Of a stretch of 64,000 nt of DNA, positions 16,648 to 25,261 are shown in pieces. Position 1 is the stretch's first letter, and every line of letters begins with the position of its first letter. The translations under genes and the position numbers were made by a program. Source of the DNA: Acidocella aquatica (GTDB lineage: Bacteria > Pseudomonadota > Alphaproteobacteria > Acetobacterales > Acetobacteraceae). The stretch covers positions 1 to 64,000 of the forward strand of contig NZ_BSOS01000065.1 of NCBI RefSeq assembly GCF_030160635.1, given 5' to 3'. Below the pieces are notes generated by a model. The model was not told the origin of the DNA and made no database searches. It was given only the letters and a program-made list of their open reading frames with translations.

Positions 16648-17658
16648 TCAGAAACCTTCGAGCACGATCTTGCCGCGAACCGAACCCGCTTCGATCGCGC
16701 CATGCGCGCGCTTCAGATTCGCCGCGTTGATCTTGCCATAGTTCTCGGTCATCGTGCTGCGCAGCGTGCCATTGTCGACCAGATGCGCAATGGCCTCCAG
16801 CGTGCGGTGCTGCGCGGTGATCTGGGGTGATTTCAAAATACCGCGAGCGAAAATATACTCCGTGTGCAAAGTGCCTGACTTTTTGATCAGCGCGGAAATA
16901 TCCAAGGCCGTGGCGTCAGATTCGATAATGCCGATGGCGCCTTCGGGGGCCAGCAGCTCGGTGAGTTTCTTGAAATGCTGCCGTTGATGCGTGACACAGA
17001 AAATATGTTCCGGCGCATTCAGGCTGAATTGCGAAAACTGCGTCGCCAGATCGTGCTGGTGGTTGAATACGTGGTGCGCGCCCAGGGCGCGGCACCAGTC
17101 GGCGGTTTCGGGGCGGGCGGCGGTGGCCACCACGGTGTGGCCGGTAAGCTGGGCGGCAAGCTGAATCGCCATTGAGCCGACGCCGCCAGCCCCGCCGACG
17201 ATAAGCAGTATGCCTCCGGCGGCGCGCGCGCGCGGCAGGTTGAAACGGTCGAACAACATTTCCCACGCGGTCAGCGCGGTTAGCGGCAGCGCCGCCGCCT
17301 GTGCGAAACCCAGGGATTTCGGCTTGTGGCCCACAATGCGGTCATCAACCAGATGAAACTCCGCATTCGTCCCCGGCCGCGTGGGCACGCCGGCATAATA
17401 AACCTCATCACCCACTGAAAAATGCTGAACCTCGGGGCCGATTTCGCGCACGATGCCCGCGGCATCAAACCCCAGCACACGCGGCTCACCCAAAGGCTCG
17501 CCGGAGAGGCGCAGTTTGGTGTCCACCGGATTAACCGAAACCGCTTTCACCTCCACCAACAGATCATGCCGCCGGGGAACGGGCATTGGCAGGTCGACAT
17601 CCTCCAGCGAGTCAAAGGCCGTAATGGGTTTTGAATGGGTAAAGGCGACAGCTTTCAC
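16648..17658 (-). CDS. Zinc-type alcohol dehydrogenase-like quinone oxidoreductase
   Basis: The 336-aa medium-chain dehydrogenase has a GroES-like N-terminal domain (VNPVDTKLR, GFDAAGIVREIG) and a Rossmann domain with VGGAGGVGSMAIQLA near residue 155. It lacks the usual catalytic and structural zinc cysteines, which places it with zeta-crystallin-type NADPH:quinone reductases or the related AdhFam1 group. The start is GTG 17658, with AAAGG upstream. It is a single-gene unit convergent with the TDT gene. Confidence 0.8.
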   Translation of the reverse strand: MKAVAFTHSKPITAFDSLEDVDLPMPVPRRHDLLVEVKAVSVNPVDTKLRLSGEPLGEPRVLGFDAAGIVREIGPEVQHFSVGDEVYYAGVPTRPGTNAEFHLVDDRIVGHKPKSLGFAQAAALPLTALTAWEMLFDRFNLPRARAAGGILLIVGGAGGVGSMAIQLAAQLTGHTVVATAARPETADWCRALGAHHVFNHQHDLATQFSQFSLNAPEHIFCVTHQRQHFKKLTELLAPEGAIGIIESDATALDISALIKKSGTLHTEYIFARGILKSPQITAQHRTLEAIAHLVDNGTLRSTMTENYGKINAANLKRAHGAIEAGSVRGKIVLEGF

Positions 17659-17696
17659 GACGCGGACCTTTCAGGTTTTTTTTTAAGTTAGTACCG

Positions 17697-18404
17697 TCAG
17701 CCGATCCTCAACAGTGCGGGACCATGCGTGCCCAGCCATGCGCTGGCGGCAATGCGGTGGGCGGTCAGTTGTTCGGTCAGCGCCCAGAACTGCCGCCCGT
17801 GGTTCATGTGGCGCAAATGCGCAACCTCATGCCCGACGACATAATCCTGCACGAATTCGGGCGCGCAGATCAGCCGCCAGCAGAAGGCCAGCGTGCCATC
17901 CGGCGCGCAGGAACCCCAGCGGGTGCGCGTGTCCTTCACCCGCACGCATCGGGGGGTAACCCCGGCATGCCGCGCCTTCTCGGCGGCGAGCGCGGTGAGC
18001 CGCTGGCGCGCCAGGCGGCGCAGGCAATCTGCCACGCGGCGGCTTAAAAATTCCGGTTCCCCGGTGACCAGGATTTCCCGCCCCTCAATCCACGCGCCGC
18101 CCCGCCCGGCGGGCACGGGGCGGATGACATGCTCAATCCCATGCACCGGCACCATCGCGCCAGGCAGGAAGGGCAGGGCGCGGGGCAGGGCGGCGAGTTT
18201 TTCCGCCACCCACGCCTCATGAGTCTGCAACAAGGCGAGGCCCGCCCGGCGTGAGGCGCGCGGCGGCAAGGTGATAACGATGCCGCCCTGCGCCGGGTCG
18301 ATCCGCAGGGAGATTTTCGCAGCACGCACCGAACGCCGGAACGCCACCGGCGCCAGCGCGCCCTGCACCGGCACCATCTCGGTGGTGAGCTCGTTGTTTT
18401 TCAT
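17697..18404 (-). CDS. YgjP-like M48-type zinc metallopeptidase (DUF45)
   Basis: The 235-aa protein has the zinc motif HEVAH in VVGHEVAHLRHMNHGRQFW near residue 195, and the RWGSC segment typical of the YgjP/DUF45 family. The start was set at ATG 18404, which overlaps the upstream TGA as ATGA. It is the last gene of the run that begins with the PadR-like regulator. The biological substrate of this family is unknown to me. Confidence 0.82.
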   Translation of the reverse strand: MKNNELTTEMVPVQGALAPVAFRRSVRAAKISLRIDPAQGGIVITLPPRASRRAGLALLQTHEAWVAEKLAALPRALPFLPGAMVPVHGIEHVIRPVPAGRGGAWIEGREILVTGEPEFLSRRVADCLRRLARQRLTALAAEKARHAGVTPRCVRVKDTRTRWGSCAPDGTLAFCWRLICAPEFVQDYVVGHEVAHLRHMNHGRQFWALTEQLTAHRIAASAWLGTHGPALLRIG

Positions 18405-18850
18405 CGCCGTACCCTGGGCAGCTTGCCGGGCCATTCGACGATATGGTGCTCCAGCGGCCCGGCGTCGCGCTCGCTCAGCGCCCGCCCGGCCACGCTGGCG
18501 CCGGCCTCGACAACACTTTCCGCCCGGCCCGTGATGAGCGGATGCCAGGGCGGCAGGTCCTTGCCTTCCCCCAGCCTTCGGTAGGCGCAGCTGGGCGGCA
18601 GCCAGTCAACGGTCTTCAGCTTCCTGGGCGTGAGCTGCACGCAATCGGGGATTTTGGTTCGCCGGTTGGCATAGTCCGAGCAACGGGAGGTGTTCAGGTC
18701 CAGCAGGCGGCAGGCGACATTGGTGAAGCTCACCTCATCGGTATCCTCATCGCGCAATTTATGCAGGCAGCAGCGCCCGCAGCCGTCGCAGAGCGACTCC
18801 CACTCCGCCTTGCTCATCTCCGCTAATGTCTTGGTGCGCCAGAAGGTCAT
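18401..18850 (-). CDS. YcgN-family cysteine-cluster protein
   Basis: The 149-aa protein carries CDGCGRCC near residue 21, plus CRLLDLNTSRC and later cysteines in IPDCVQL and PPSCAYR. This is the zinc/iron-binding pattern of the UPF0260/YcgN family, whose function is not established. It follows lpxL after 38 bases and overlaps the peptidase gene by four, so it appears to be transcribed with the lipid A genes. Confidence 0.85.
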   Translation of the reverse strand: MTFWRTKTLAEMSKAEWESLCDGCGRCCLHKLRDEDTDEVSFTNVACRLLDLNTSRCSDYANRRTKIPDCVQLTPRKLKTVDWLPPSCAYRRLGEGKDLPPWHPLITGRAESVVEAGASVAGRALSERDAGPLEHHIVEWPGKLPRVRR

Positions 18851-18888
18851 GCGCGCATCTTACCGCGTGGCGGGGCAATTGGCACCGG

Positions 18889-19812
18889 CTATTTGTACAA
18901 GGCTTTTGGCCAGCGGCGATGCAGCCAGAGCCAGGCGCCGGGCTTCTCGCGGATCCAGCGCTCCAGAATGCGGTTCATTTCGGCCGTCATGGCGGCCACG
19001 TCGGTGTCGCGGCCGCCGGTGTCAGGGGCGGTCATCGGCGGGTCGCAGATCACCTGCAGCCGCGCCGGGCCGATACGCACCACATGCACCGGCAGCACCG
19101 GGCATTTGAACTTGATCGCGAAGCTGGCCATGGCCGAGGCCGTCATCGCCGGAATGCCGAACAATGGCACGGAAATGCCGTTGTCGAGCTTCTGGTCGAC
19201 CAGCATGCCCAGATGCCCGCCGCGCGCCAGATGCGCATAGGCCTGCCGCGCCCCGGCGCCGCCCTTGGCGAACATGATGATCTTGCGGCCGAAATTGGCC
19301 TCGCGCAGGCGCAGGATGATATCATCCACCAGCTTGTTGCTGGCGGCGCGGTACATGAAGCCGATATCCACCCCGCGCGAGAACGCCGCCGGGGGAATGA
19401 TCTCCCAGTTGCCGATATGCCCGGTGAAAAAAATCGCCGGGCCGCCCTTGGCCAGCGCCGGGGCGACATGCTCCTCCCAGCCGGTGACGATATAGCCCGG
19501 GCCGGATTCGCTTTGGTGCAGCTCGCCGATGCGGGTGAGTTCCGCCACGGTCTGGCCGAGGTTGTCCCATACCTCGCCGATGATCTTGCGGCGCTGCGCG
19601 GCGTCCAGCTCGGGCATCGCCATGCGTAGGTTTTTATCGGCGATTTTCGAGACCGGGATGAGCGGCCCAAGCACGCGCGCCACGCCGCCCGCGATTCGGG
19701 CCGAGGTGGCGGGTGCCAGGTTGCGCAACAGGCCGAGCACGCCGCGCACCAGCAGCGCCTCGGCGCGGTGCGCCAGTTTCACCTCGCGGTGCGCCAGCTT
19801 CACCTCACTCAT
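18889..19812 (-). CDS. lpxL: Lipid A biosynthesis lauroyl-type acyltransferase
   Basis: The 307-aa protein is an LpxL/HtrB-family acyltransferase. It has the HxxxxE motif in FTGHIGNWE near residue 134 and a late LWLHRRWP. It adds a secondary acyl chain to Kdo2-lipid IVA at the inner membrane. The start was set at ATG 19812, overlapping lpxK's TGA by four bases. The N-terminus contains a fresh seven-residue duplication (VKLAHRE VKLAHRA), encoded by two adjacent 21-bp units at 19765-19785 and 19786-19806 that differ at one base. Confidence 0.85.
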   Translation of the reverse strand: MSEVKLAHREVKLAHRAEALLVRGVLGLLRNLAPATSARIAGGVARVLGPLIPVSKIADKNLRMAMPELDAAQRRKIIGEVWDNLGQTVAELTRIGELHQSESGPGYIVTGWEEHVAPALAKGGPAIFFTGHIGNWEIIPPAAFSRGVDIGFMYRAASNKLVDDIILRLREANFGRKIIMFAKGGAGARQAYAHLARGGHLGMLVDQKLDNGISVPLFGIPAMTASAMASFAIKFKCPVLPVHVVRIGPARLQVICDPPMTAPDTGGRDTDVAAMTAEMNRILERWIREKPGAWLWLHRRWPKALYK

Positions 19813-20750
19813 TTCAACAAAGCCTCCAACGCCGCCTCGTTCTCCCATTGCAGGCGCACACTCACCAGCAGACTTGCCGCGCGCAGCCGCGGCGGCAGTT
19901 TCACGTAATCCTTCGCGGTCGTCACCAGAGTTGCCCCCAGCTCCGCCGCCTCATTCAGCAGCCGTGCCGAATCGAGCGCAGTGTATACATGATGATCGGG
20001 GAAGGCATGGGTGGCCGCAATATCCGCGCCCAGCGAGAGCACCGAGCGGAAAAATTTCTCCGGCCGTCCGATCCCGGCATAGGCGATCACCCGTCGGCGG
20101 CTCAGGCTCCGCGCGCAATCGGGCACCAGCGCGGCGCGCAACACCGGCAGGCCGGGCGGCAGAGCGGCCAGGGCGCCGGTTTCATCAGCGCCTATGAGCA
20201 CCGCCGCCTGGCAGCGCGCGGCGGCGCTGGCCACGGGTTCGCGCAGGGGGCCCGCCGGCAGCAGCATGCCATTGCCAAAGCCATACCCGCCGTCGACCAC
20301 CAATACGGAGAGGGTTTTCACCAGCGAGGGGTTTTGCAGCCCATCGTCCATCACCACCACGGCGGCGCCCTCGGCCAGCGCCAGCTTGGCCCCGGCGGCG
20401 CGGTCGCGCGCCACGATGGTGGGGGCGGCGGCGGCAAGCAGCAGCGCCTCGTCTCCCACATCGGCGGCGGTGTGGACGGAGGGATCCACCAGGACCGGCC
20501 CAGCCAGCCGTCCGCCGTAGCCGCGCGTGAGCGCGAAGGCGGGGCCTTTCAGCCGGGAGAGGAAATCCAGCACCACCGTGGTTTTGCCCGCCCCGCCCGC
20601 CCCGGCGTTGCCGGCGCAGATGATCTTGATGCCGGGGTTGAACCCGGCCTTGCCAACGCGCCGGGCGGTGAGCATGGCGGTGATGGCGCCAAGCGGGCTG
20701 AGCGCATAGGCCAGAATGCCGCGTTTGGCCCAGAAGGCGGGCGTTTTCAT
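19809..20750 (-). CDS. lpxK: Tetraacyldisaccharide 4'-kinase
   Basis: The 313-aa LpxK phosphorylates the 4' position of the lipid A disaccharide. It has a P-loop-like NAGAGGAGKTT near residue 48, RGYGG near 75, and MDDGLQNP near 134, all family hallmarks. The C-terminal FPDHHVYT and TTAKDYVKL are also typical. It lies between waaA and lpxL with four-base overlaps on both sides, a coupled lipid A assembly unit. Confidence 0.92.
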   Translation of the reverse strand: MKTPAFWAKRGILAYALSPLGAITAMLTARRVGKAGFNPGIKIICAGNAGAGGAGKTTVVLDFLSRLKGPAFALTRGYGGRLAGPVLVDPSVHTAADVGDEALLLAAAAPTIVARDRAAGAKLALAEGAAVVVMDDGLQNPSLVKTLSVLVVDGGYGFGNGMLLPAGPLREPVASAAARCQAAVLIGADETGALAALPPGLPVLRAALVPDCARSLSRRRVIAYAGIGRPEKFFRSVLSLGADIAATHAFPDHHVYTALDSARLLNEAAELGATLVTTAKDYVKLPPRLRAASLLVSVRLQWENEAALEALLK

Positions 20751-21976
20751 GGTATGGCGGCCAGGATCAACCCGGCTAGCCGGGCGGGCAGGTTCTCCGC
20801 CGCGTCGAACGCCGCCTGCGCGGCGGCTCCGGCGGCTTGCGCGGCGGCGGGGTTGTCCAGCCAGGCCCGCGCGGCGGCGGCGAGGCCGGGAGCATCCGCC
20901 ACCTCCACCAATGCGCCCGCGTCGCGCAGCCGGGCGGCGGCCTCGACAAAATTCTCATTATGCGGCCCGGTGATGACCGGGCGGGCCAGCAGCGCGGGTT
21001 CGATGACGTTGTGCCCGCCAAAACCCGCCAGCGAATTGCCGATAAAGGCGAACGGCGCGGCGCGGAAAAACAGCCCGAGTTCGCCCAGCGTATCCGCCAC
21101 ATAGATTTTTCCCGGCCGCGGGGCCTCGCGCAGGCTGCGGCGCGGCGCGGCGGCCAGGGCGGCCACTTCCGCGCCACGCTCGGGGTGGCGCGGGGCGATG
21201 ATGGTGACCAAATCTGGATGGGCTTCCAGCAAGGCTTCATGCGCCTGCAGGACGAGAATTTCCTCACCGGGATGCGTGCTGGCGGCAAGCCACACCGGGC
21301 CGGGGATCTCGCGGCGCAGCGTGGCCAGGGCGGCGGCCTCCACCGGAAGTTTGGGGGCAAAGAATTTCAGATTGCCCCATTCGAGCACATTGCCCACGCC
21401 AAGGCCGCGCAGATTGGCGGCATCGCCCGGCGATTGCGCGTGAACGGCGCGAAACCCGCCAAGCAGACGCATGGCCAGAGGCGGCAGCCACCGCCATTTG
21501 GCGGCCGAACGGGCGGAGATGCGCGCGTTGATGAGCAGGCGCGGGATGCCCCTGGCGTCGCAGGCGGTGAGCATTCCCGGCCAGATTTCACTCTCCACGA
21601 ACACCGCCGCCTCCGGCCGCCAGTGATCCAGAAAACGCCTCACCCAAACGGGATGATCCAGCGGCACGAACTGGTGGCGGGCAAAGCCGGGCAGGCGTCC
21701 GGCCGCGAGCCTGGCGGAGGTGAGGGTGCCGGTGGTGAGCAGAACCTGCGCCCGCCCCGCCAGCGCGCGGATCACCGGGAGGACCGACATCGTCTCCCCC
21801 ACGCTGGCGGCGTGGAACCAGACGAGCGTTCCCTCAGGGCGGGGCAGGGAGGCAATGCCGAAACGCTCACTCAGGCGGGCCGGGTCTTCCTTGCCCTTGC
21901 TCACCCGGCGCGCAAGCATACGGCGCAGCGCCGGTGCGGCGAGGCGCATGGCGGCGTTGTAGGAGGGCAGGATCAT
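20747..21976 (-). CDS. waaA: 3-deoxy-D-manno-octulosonic acid (Kdo) transferase
   Basis: The 409-aa GT30 enzyme transfers Kdo to lipid IVA. Family signatures are WFHAASVGE (53-61, with the catalytic Glu), FVESEIWPGML near 128 and the C-terminal FIGNSLAGFGGHNVIEPA with GPHNENF. It overlaps both the DUF374 acyltransferase gene and lpxK by four bases. Confidence 0.92.
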   Translation of the reverse strand: MILPSYNAAMRLAAPALRRMLARRVSKGKEDPARLSERFGIASLPRPEGTLVWFHAASVGETMSVLPVIRALAGRAQVLLTTGTLTSARLAAGRLPGFARHQFVPLDHPVWVRRFLDHWRPEAAVFVESEIWPGMLTACDARGIPRLLINARISARSAAKWRWLPPLAMRLLGGFRAVHAQSPGDAANLRGLGVGNVLEWGNLKFFAPKLPVEAAALATLRREIPGPVWLAASTHPGEEILVLQAHEALLEAHPDLVTIIAPRHPERGAEVAALAAAPRRSLREAPRPGKIYVADTLGELGLFFRAAPFAFIGNSLAGFGGHNVIEPALLARPVITGPHNENFVEAAARLRDAGALVEVADAPGLAAAARAWLDNPAAAQAAGAAAQAAFDAAENLPARLAGLILAAIP

Positions 21977-22671
21977 AGCAGCTCCGCCGCGCGGTCCATC
22001 ACGGCGTTAAGCGCGGCGGTGACGGCGGGAACACCCGCCGGCCAGTCATCCCGCGCAACGGTAATCGGCGCGCCGCAGACCAGGGCGCCACGGCCAAAGG
22101 GCAGCGGCAGGCGCATTTTGTCCCAGGAGTCGAGGGTTTTGGCGCGCGAGGTGAGGGCGCCGCAGGGCAGGATCTGCGCCCCGCTGAGGCTGGCAAGCTG
22201 GGCGACGCCGGGAGCTGCAACACGCCGCGGGCCGCGCGGGCCGTCAGGCGTGAGGCCCACATGCATGCCATTGGAAAGGGCCTTGATGAGCCCGCGCAAC
22301 CCCGCCGCGCCGCCGCGCGAGGAGGAGCCAGAAACCAGGGCGATGCCCATATGCTGCACCGCCTGGCCGATGAGCTGGCCGTCACGGTGCTGGCTGGCCA
22401 GCACCACGGCCGGGCGGGTCATCCCCAGGCGTTTGGCGCGCAGCCAGAAAATGGGCATCGAAGGGAGCGATTCGTGCCAAAACACCACGATGAGAGGCTT
22501 GTCCCCCGCCATCAGGCGCAGATGCGACTCGCCCTCCACCCGCCAGCGCAGCGTGCGCGCGACCAGGGTGAGGTAACGCGCGGCAGCCCAGGCGATGAAC
22601 GCCTGGGCAGGGGCGGATTGGTAGAACTTCTTCACAAACGCGGCGGTAGCATTAAGCGGCTGTAACGCCAA
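21973..22671 (-). CDS. DUF374 lysophospholipid acyltransferase-like protein
   Basis: The 232-aa protein has the DUF374 pattern: VFWHESLPSMP near residue 64, ASQHRDGQLIG near 92, and GLTPDGPRGPRR near 138. These resemble PlsC-type acyltransferase motifs. In many alphaproteobacteria this gene precedes waaA, and a lipid A or Kdo-lipid acyl modification has been proposed. It follows the PadR-like gene after 24 bases and overlaps waaA by four. Confidence 0.8.
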   Translation of the reverse strand: MALQPLNATAAFVKKFYQSAPAQAFIAWAAARYLTLVARTLRWRVEGESHLRLMAGDKPLIVVFWHESLPSMPIFWLRAKRLGMTRPAVVLASQHRDGQLIGQAVQHMGIALVSGSSSRGGAAGLRGLIKALSNGMHVGLTPDGPRGPRRVAAPGVAQLASLSGAQILPCGALTSRAKTLDSWDKMRLPLPFGRGALVCGAPITVARDDWPAGVPAVTAALNAVMDRAAELL

Positions 22672-22695
22672 CCGGGGCGGCCCGCCCCAGGCGCT

Positions 22696-23292
22696 CTACA
22701 GATCCTCGATCTGGCGGGCCGTGCCGTCCAGCAGGTCGGCGATCCTGCGGATCGTGCCGCTGGCCCGGTCGGTGTTTTCCAGCTTCAGCCGCAGCGCCGT
22801 GCGCAGGTTTTCCATCGCCCTTATCACTGGTGGCGCCATCTCGCGCGGTTGCGCCGCCGCGATGCGCGCCAGCAGCGAGTCCACGGCCGGTTGCGCCTCG
22901 GCGAGGCTGGCTTTGCCCTCCGGGGTGATCGAGAACAGCTTGCGGCTGCCCTCGGCGGCGCTCGCCACCTGGCCAAGCTCGTCGAGCATCATCAGCGTCG
23001 GGTAGATCACCCCGGGGCTCGGCGCATAGGCGCCCCCGGAGAGATCCTCGATCGCCTTGATGATCTCATAGCCATGCCGGGGCTTCTCGTTGATGAGATG
23101 CAGCACCAGCAGGCGCAGGTCGCCATGTTCGAGCAACCGGGCCATGCGCCCGCCGCGCCCGTGCCGGGGGCCGTGCATGCCGCCGCCGCGCATGCCGTGG
23201 CCGCCGCCTTCCTGGTCCGGGTGCCGGGCGAAACGGCGTTCGCCGCCGCAACGGGCGCCCTGGTTAGATTGGTCTTGATTACAAAATCGCAT
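22696..23292 (-). CDS. yqjI: PadR-family regulator, YqjI-like, with His/Gly-rich N-terminus
   Basis: The 198-aa protein has a ~50-residue N-terminal extension rich in His, Gly and Cys (GHGMRGGGMHGPRHGRGG), then a PadR winged helix (LRLLVLHLINEKPRHGYEIIKAIEDL, PSPGVIYPTLMMLDE). The layout and core closely resemble E. coli YqjI, a nickel-responsive repressor. AAGGAG precedes the ATG. It heads the lipid A gene run, and a near-perfect 36-bp dyad lies 15 bases upstream, suggesting autorepression with possible effects on the downstream genes. Nickel as the ligand is family inference. Confidence 0.8.
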   Translation of the reverse strand: MRFCNQDQSNQGARCGGERRFARHPDQEGGGHGMRGGGMHGPRHGRGGRMARLLEHGDLRLLVLHLINEKPRHGYEIIKAIEDLSGGAYAPSPGVIYPTLMMLDELGQVASAAEGSRKLFSITPEGKASLAEAQPAVDSLLARIAAAQPREMAPPVIRAMENLRTALRLKLENTDRASGTIRRIADLLDGTARQIEDL

Positions 23293-23306
23293 ATGTCTTC
23301 TCCTTG

Positions 23307-23342
23307 TTAGACTGTATTTAGATATATCTAATTACAGTCTAA
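23307..23342. promoter_or_regulatory. 36-bp nearly perfect dyad, PadR/YqjI operator
   Basis: The arms TTAGACTGTA (23307-23316) and TACAGTCTAA (23333-23342) flank a central 14-bp palindrome, TTAGATATATCTAA (23318-23331). Only the pair 23317/23332 fails to match, so 34 of 36 bases are symmetrical. It is AT-rich in a GC-rich genome and sits 15 bases before the PadR start codon, where it would overlap the promoter or transcription start. Confidence 0.75.
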
Positions 23343-23380
23343 GTCAAGGGTAAACTTGCTGCGTCCACAAAACAGGGAGG

Positions 23381-23400
23381 ATTCCCGCTTTCGCGGGAAT
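23381..23400 (-). terminator. Stem-loop after rlmN
   Basis: ATTCCCGC-TTTC-GCGGGAAT is a perfect 8-bp stem with a four-base loop, 22 bases beyond the rlmN stop. The same sequence type (TTCCCGC/GCGGGAA) occurs as an intergenic repeat in many proteobacteria. A weak T-containing tract (TGTTTTG) follows on the minus strand. Confidence 0.45.
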
Positions 23401-23422
23401 GACGCCGGTTCTCGCGCCGGCT

Positions 23423-24580
23423 CTAAGCCGCCGGTTGCACCAGGGATTTAAGCTGCCCGCACGCCGCCAGAATATCCTGCCCGCGCGGGGTGCGGATAGG
23501 CGAGGCGTAGCCTGCGTCCATCACGATGCTGGCGAATTTCTTCAGCGCGGCCGGGGTTGAGGATTCGTAGGTGCTGCCCGGCCAGGGGTTGAAGGGGATC
23601 AGGTTCACCTTCGCGGGCAGCCCCGCGATGAGATAGACCAGCGCCCTCGCATCGGTCTCGGAATCGTTGATGCCCTTGAGCATGATGTATTCAAAGGTGA
23701 TGCGCCTTGCGTTGGAGGCGCCGGGGTAGCGCTTGCAGGCGGCTATAAGGTCCTTGATCGGGTATTTGCGGTTCAGCGGCACCAGCTCGTCGCGCAGATC
23801 GTCACGCACGGCATGCAGCGATACGGCGAGGTTGACGCCGAGTTCCGCCCCGGCCTTGTCCATCATGGGGATAACGCCGGAGGTGGAGAGGGTGATGCGC
23901 CGGCGCGACAGGCCGATGCCCTCGCCGTCCATCACGATCTTCATGGCCTTGGCGACGTTCTCGTAATTATACAGCGGCTCGCCCATGCCCATCAGCACGA
24001 TGGTGGAGAGCAGGCGCGGGGTTTCACCCTTGGGGCTGGGCCACTCCTTATAGGCATCGCGCGCGGCCATGAACTGGCCGACGATTTCCGCCGAGGAGAG
24101 GTTGCGCGCGAGTTTTTGTGTGCCGGTGTGGCAGAACCGGCAGGAGAGGGTGCAGCCGACCTGGCTGGAGATGCATACGGCGCCGCGGTCTTCCTGCCGG
24201 TCGGGGATATAGACGGTCTCGACCTTCTCATTATCGCGGAAATTGAAGAGGAATTTGCGGGTTTCGTCCTTGGAGAGCTGGTCCAGCGCCACTTCCGGGC
24301 GGCTGACGATAAAGTGCTGGGCGAATTTCTCCTGCAACGGCCGCGCGATGCTGCTCATGGCGGAAAACTCGCGCACGCCTTGATGATAGATCCAGTGCCA
24401 GAGCTGTTTGGCGCGGAAGGGGGCCTCGCCCACCTCGGCCACGGCGGCGAGCAGCTCCTCGCGCGAGAGGCCCACAAGGTCGCGCCGGCCATCGGGCAAG
24501 ATGTTGCCCGGCGGCGGAAACAATGCGGCCTTGGCGAGGATGCGCTCGGCGTCAGCGGCGGTGAGATCAGTTAAGGACAT
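23423..24580 (-). CDS. rlmN: Dual-specificity rRNA/tRNA A2-methyltransferase RlmN
   Basis: The 385-aa radical SAM enzyme methylates C2 of A2503 in 23S rRNA and A37 in some tRNAs. The 4Fe-4S motif is C143-TLS-C147-RF-C150. C136, seven residues upstream, and a late Cys in LAACGQLK are the expected catalytic cysteines. VLMGMGEPLYNYENV and FNPWPGS are family signatures. It follows the IalB-like gene with a ten-base overlap. Confidence 0.95.
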   Translation of the reverse strand: MSLTDLTAADAERILAKAALFPPPGNILPDGRRDLVGLSREELLAAVAEVGEAPFRAKQLWHWIYHQGVREFSAMSSIARPLQEKFAQHFIVSRPEVALDQLSKDETRKFLFNFRDNEKVETVYIPDRQEDRGAVCISSQVGCTLSCRFCHTGTQKLARNLSSAEIVGQFMAARDAYKEWPSPKGETPRLLSTIVLMGMGEPLYNYENVAKAMKIVMDGEGIGLSRRRITLSTSGVIPMMDKAGAELGVNLAVSLHAVRDDLRDELVPLNRKYPIKDLIAACKRYPGASNARRITFEYIMLKGINDSETDARALVYLIAGLPAKVNLIPFNPWPGSTYESSTPAALKKFASIVMDAGYASPIRTPRGQDILAACGQLKSLVQPAA

Positions 24581-25065
24581 GCTTTGACAATCGCGTTATA
24601 GGCGCCGGAAAAGCCGGTGAGGGAAAAATCATCCGTCACCGGATGGCCGTGCGGGCCGGTGGAAATGGCTTCCGCGGCGGCGCCGTTCTTAAAGGCGGCA
24701 ACGGTCTCGCCCCCCGAGGCCGTGAAGGCGGTGCCGCCCTGGGTGTAAAAATCAACCTTGGTGGTGCCGATGGCAAGGGTCACGCTCGGCTTGGCCGGGT
24801 AGGTGTAACCGGCGCTGAGCGTTACCTCGTCGCGGCTGCCGGTACGCTCGGTCACGGTGAGCATCACCGGCCCCCGCGACTTCCAGCTCGGCTTGGAGGT
24901 TTGCGCCGTGGTGAAGGCGTAGCATATTTTGGCGCTGCCGGTGCCGTAGGCCGCGGCCGTCCAATCGCCGAATTTGCCGCCATTGCCGCCCAGCGCCACC
25001 GGGCCGTCAGCCGCGGCGGCGATCGCTGGGATGAGAAAAATGAGTGCTGCACCGAGGTATTTCAT
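24571..25065 (-). CDS. IalB-like (invasion-associated locus B) periplasmic protein
   Basis: The 164-aa protein has a signal peptide (MKYLGAALIFLIPAIAAAA) and then the IalB-type beta fold: GKFGDWTAAAYGTGSAKICYAFT near the N-terminus and a repeat of VxLxIGTTKVDFYTQGGTAF. The C-terminal cysteine pairs plausibly with the Cys in KICY. IalB homologues are widespread in non-pathogenic alphaproteobacteria and their role is unclear. ATG 25065 was chosen because it starts the signal peptide; ATG 25077 is also possible. Confidence 0.65.
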   Translation of the reverse strand: MKYLGAALIFLIPAIAAAADGPVALGGNGGKFGDWTAAAYGTGSAKICYAFTTAQTSKPSWKSRGPVMLTVTERTGSRDEVTLSAGYTYPAKPSVTLAIGTTKVDFYTQGGTAFTASGGETVAAFKNGAAAEAISTGPHGHPVTDDFSLTGFSGAYNAIVKACP

Positions 25066-25150
25066 GACGCCTGACATAGCGTATGCACCCCCCGCGTCAC
25101 AAGCACGCAAACGCATGCAAACCGGCGCGGCTGCTACCCGCAAAACACTT

Positions 25151-25254
25151 AGAGCCTGATCGCTTTAAGTGCGATCAGGTTCTAGCCATTTTTCTGAGGG
25201 CGATTCACGCTTTCGGCTCGCTCAGGCGAGCGAACCTCAAACGATCGCACTCTA
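25151..25254 (-). repeat. Dispersed 104-bp palindromic element, copy C
   Basis: This is a full-length inverted copy between the 5' end of the IalB-like gene and the 3' end of the DUF445 gene. It is the only complete copy that does not supply a stop codon: the DUF445 TAG lies eight bases away at 25262-25264. It is also the only one whose hairpin-T5 direction does not face an adjacent gene's 3' end. Confidence 0.88.
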
Positions 25255-25261
25255 AGGCGGC

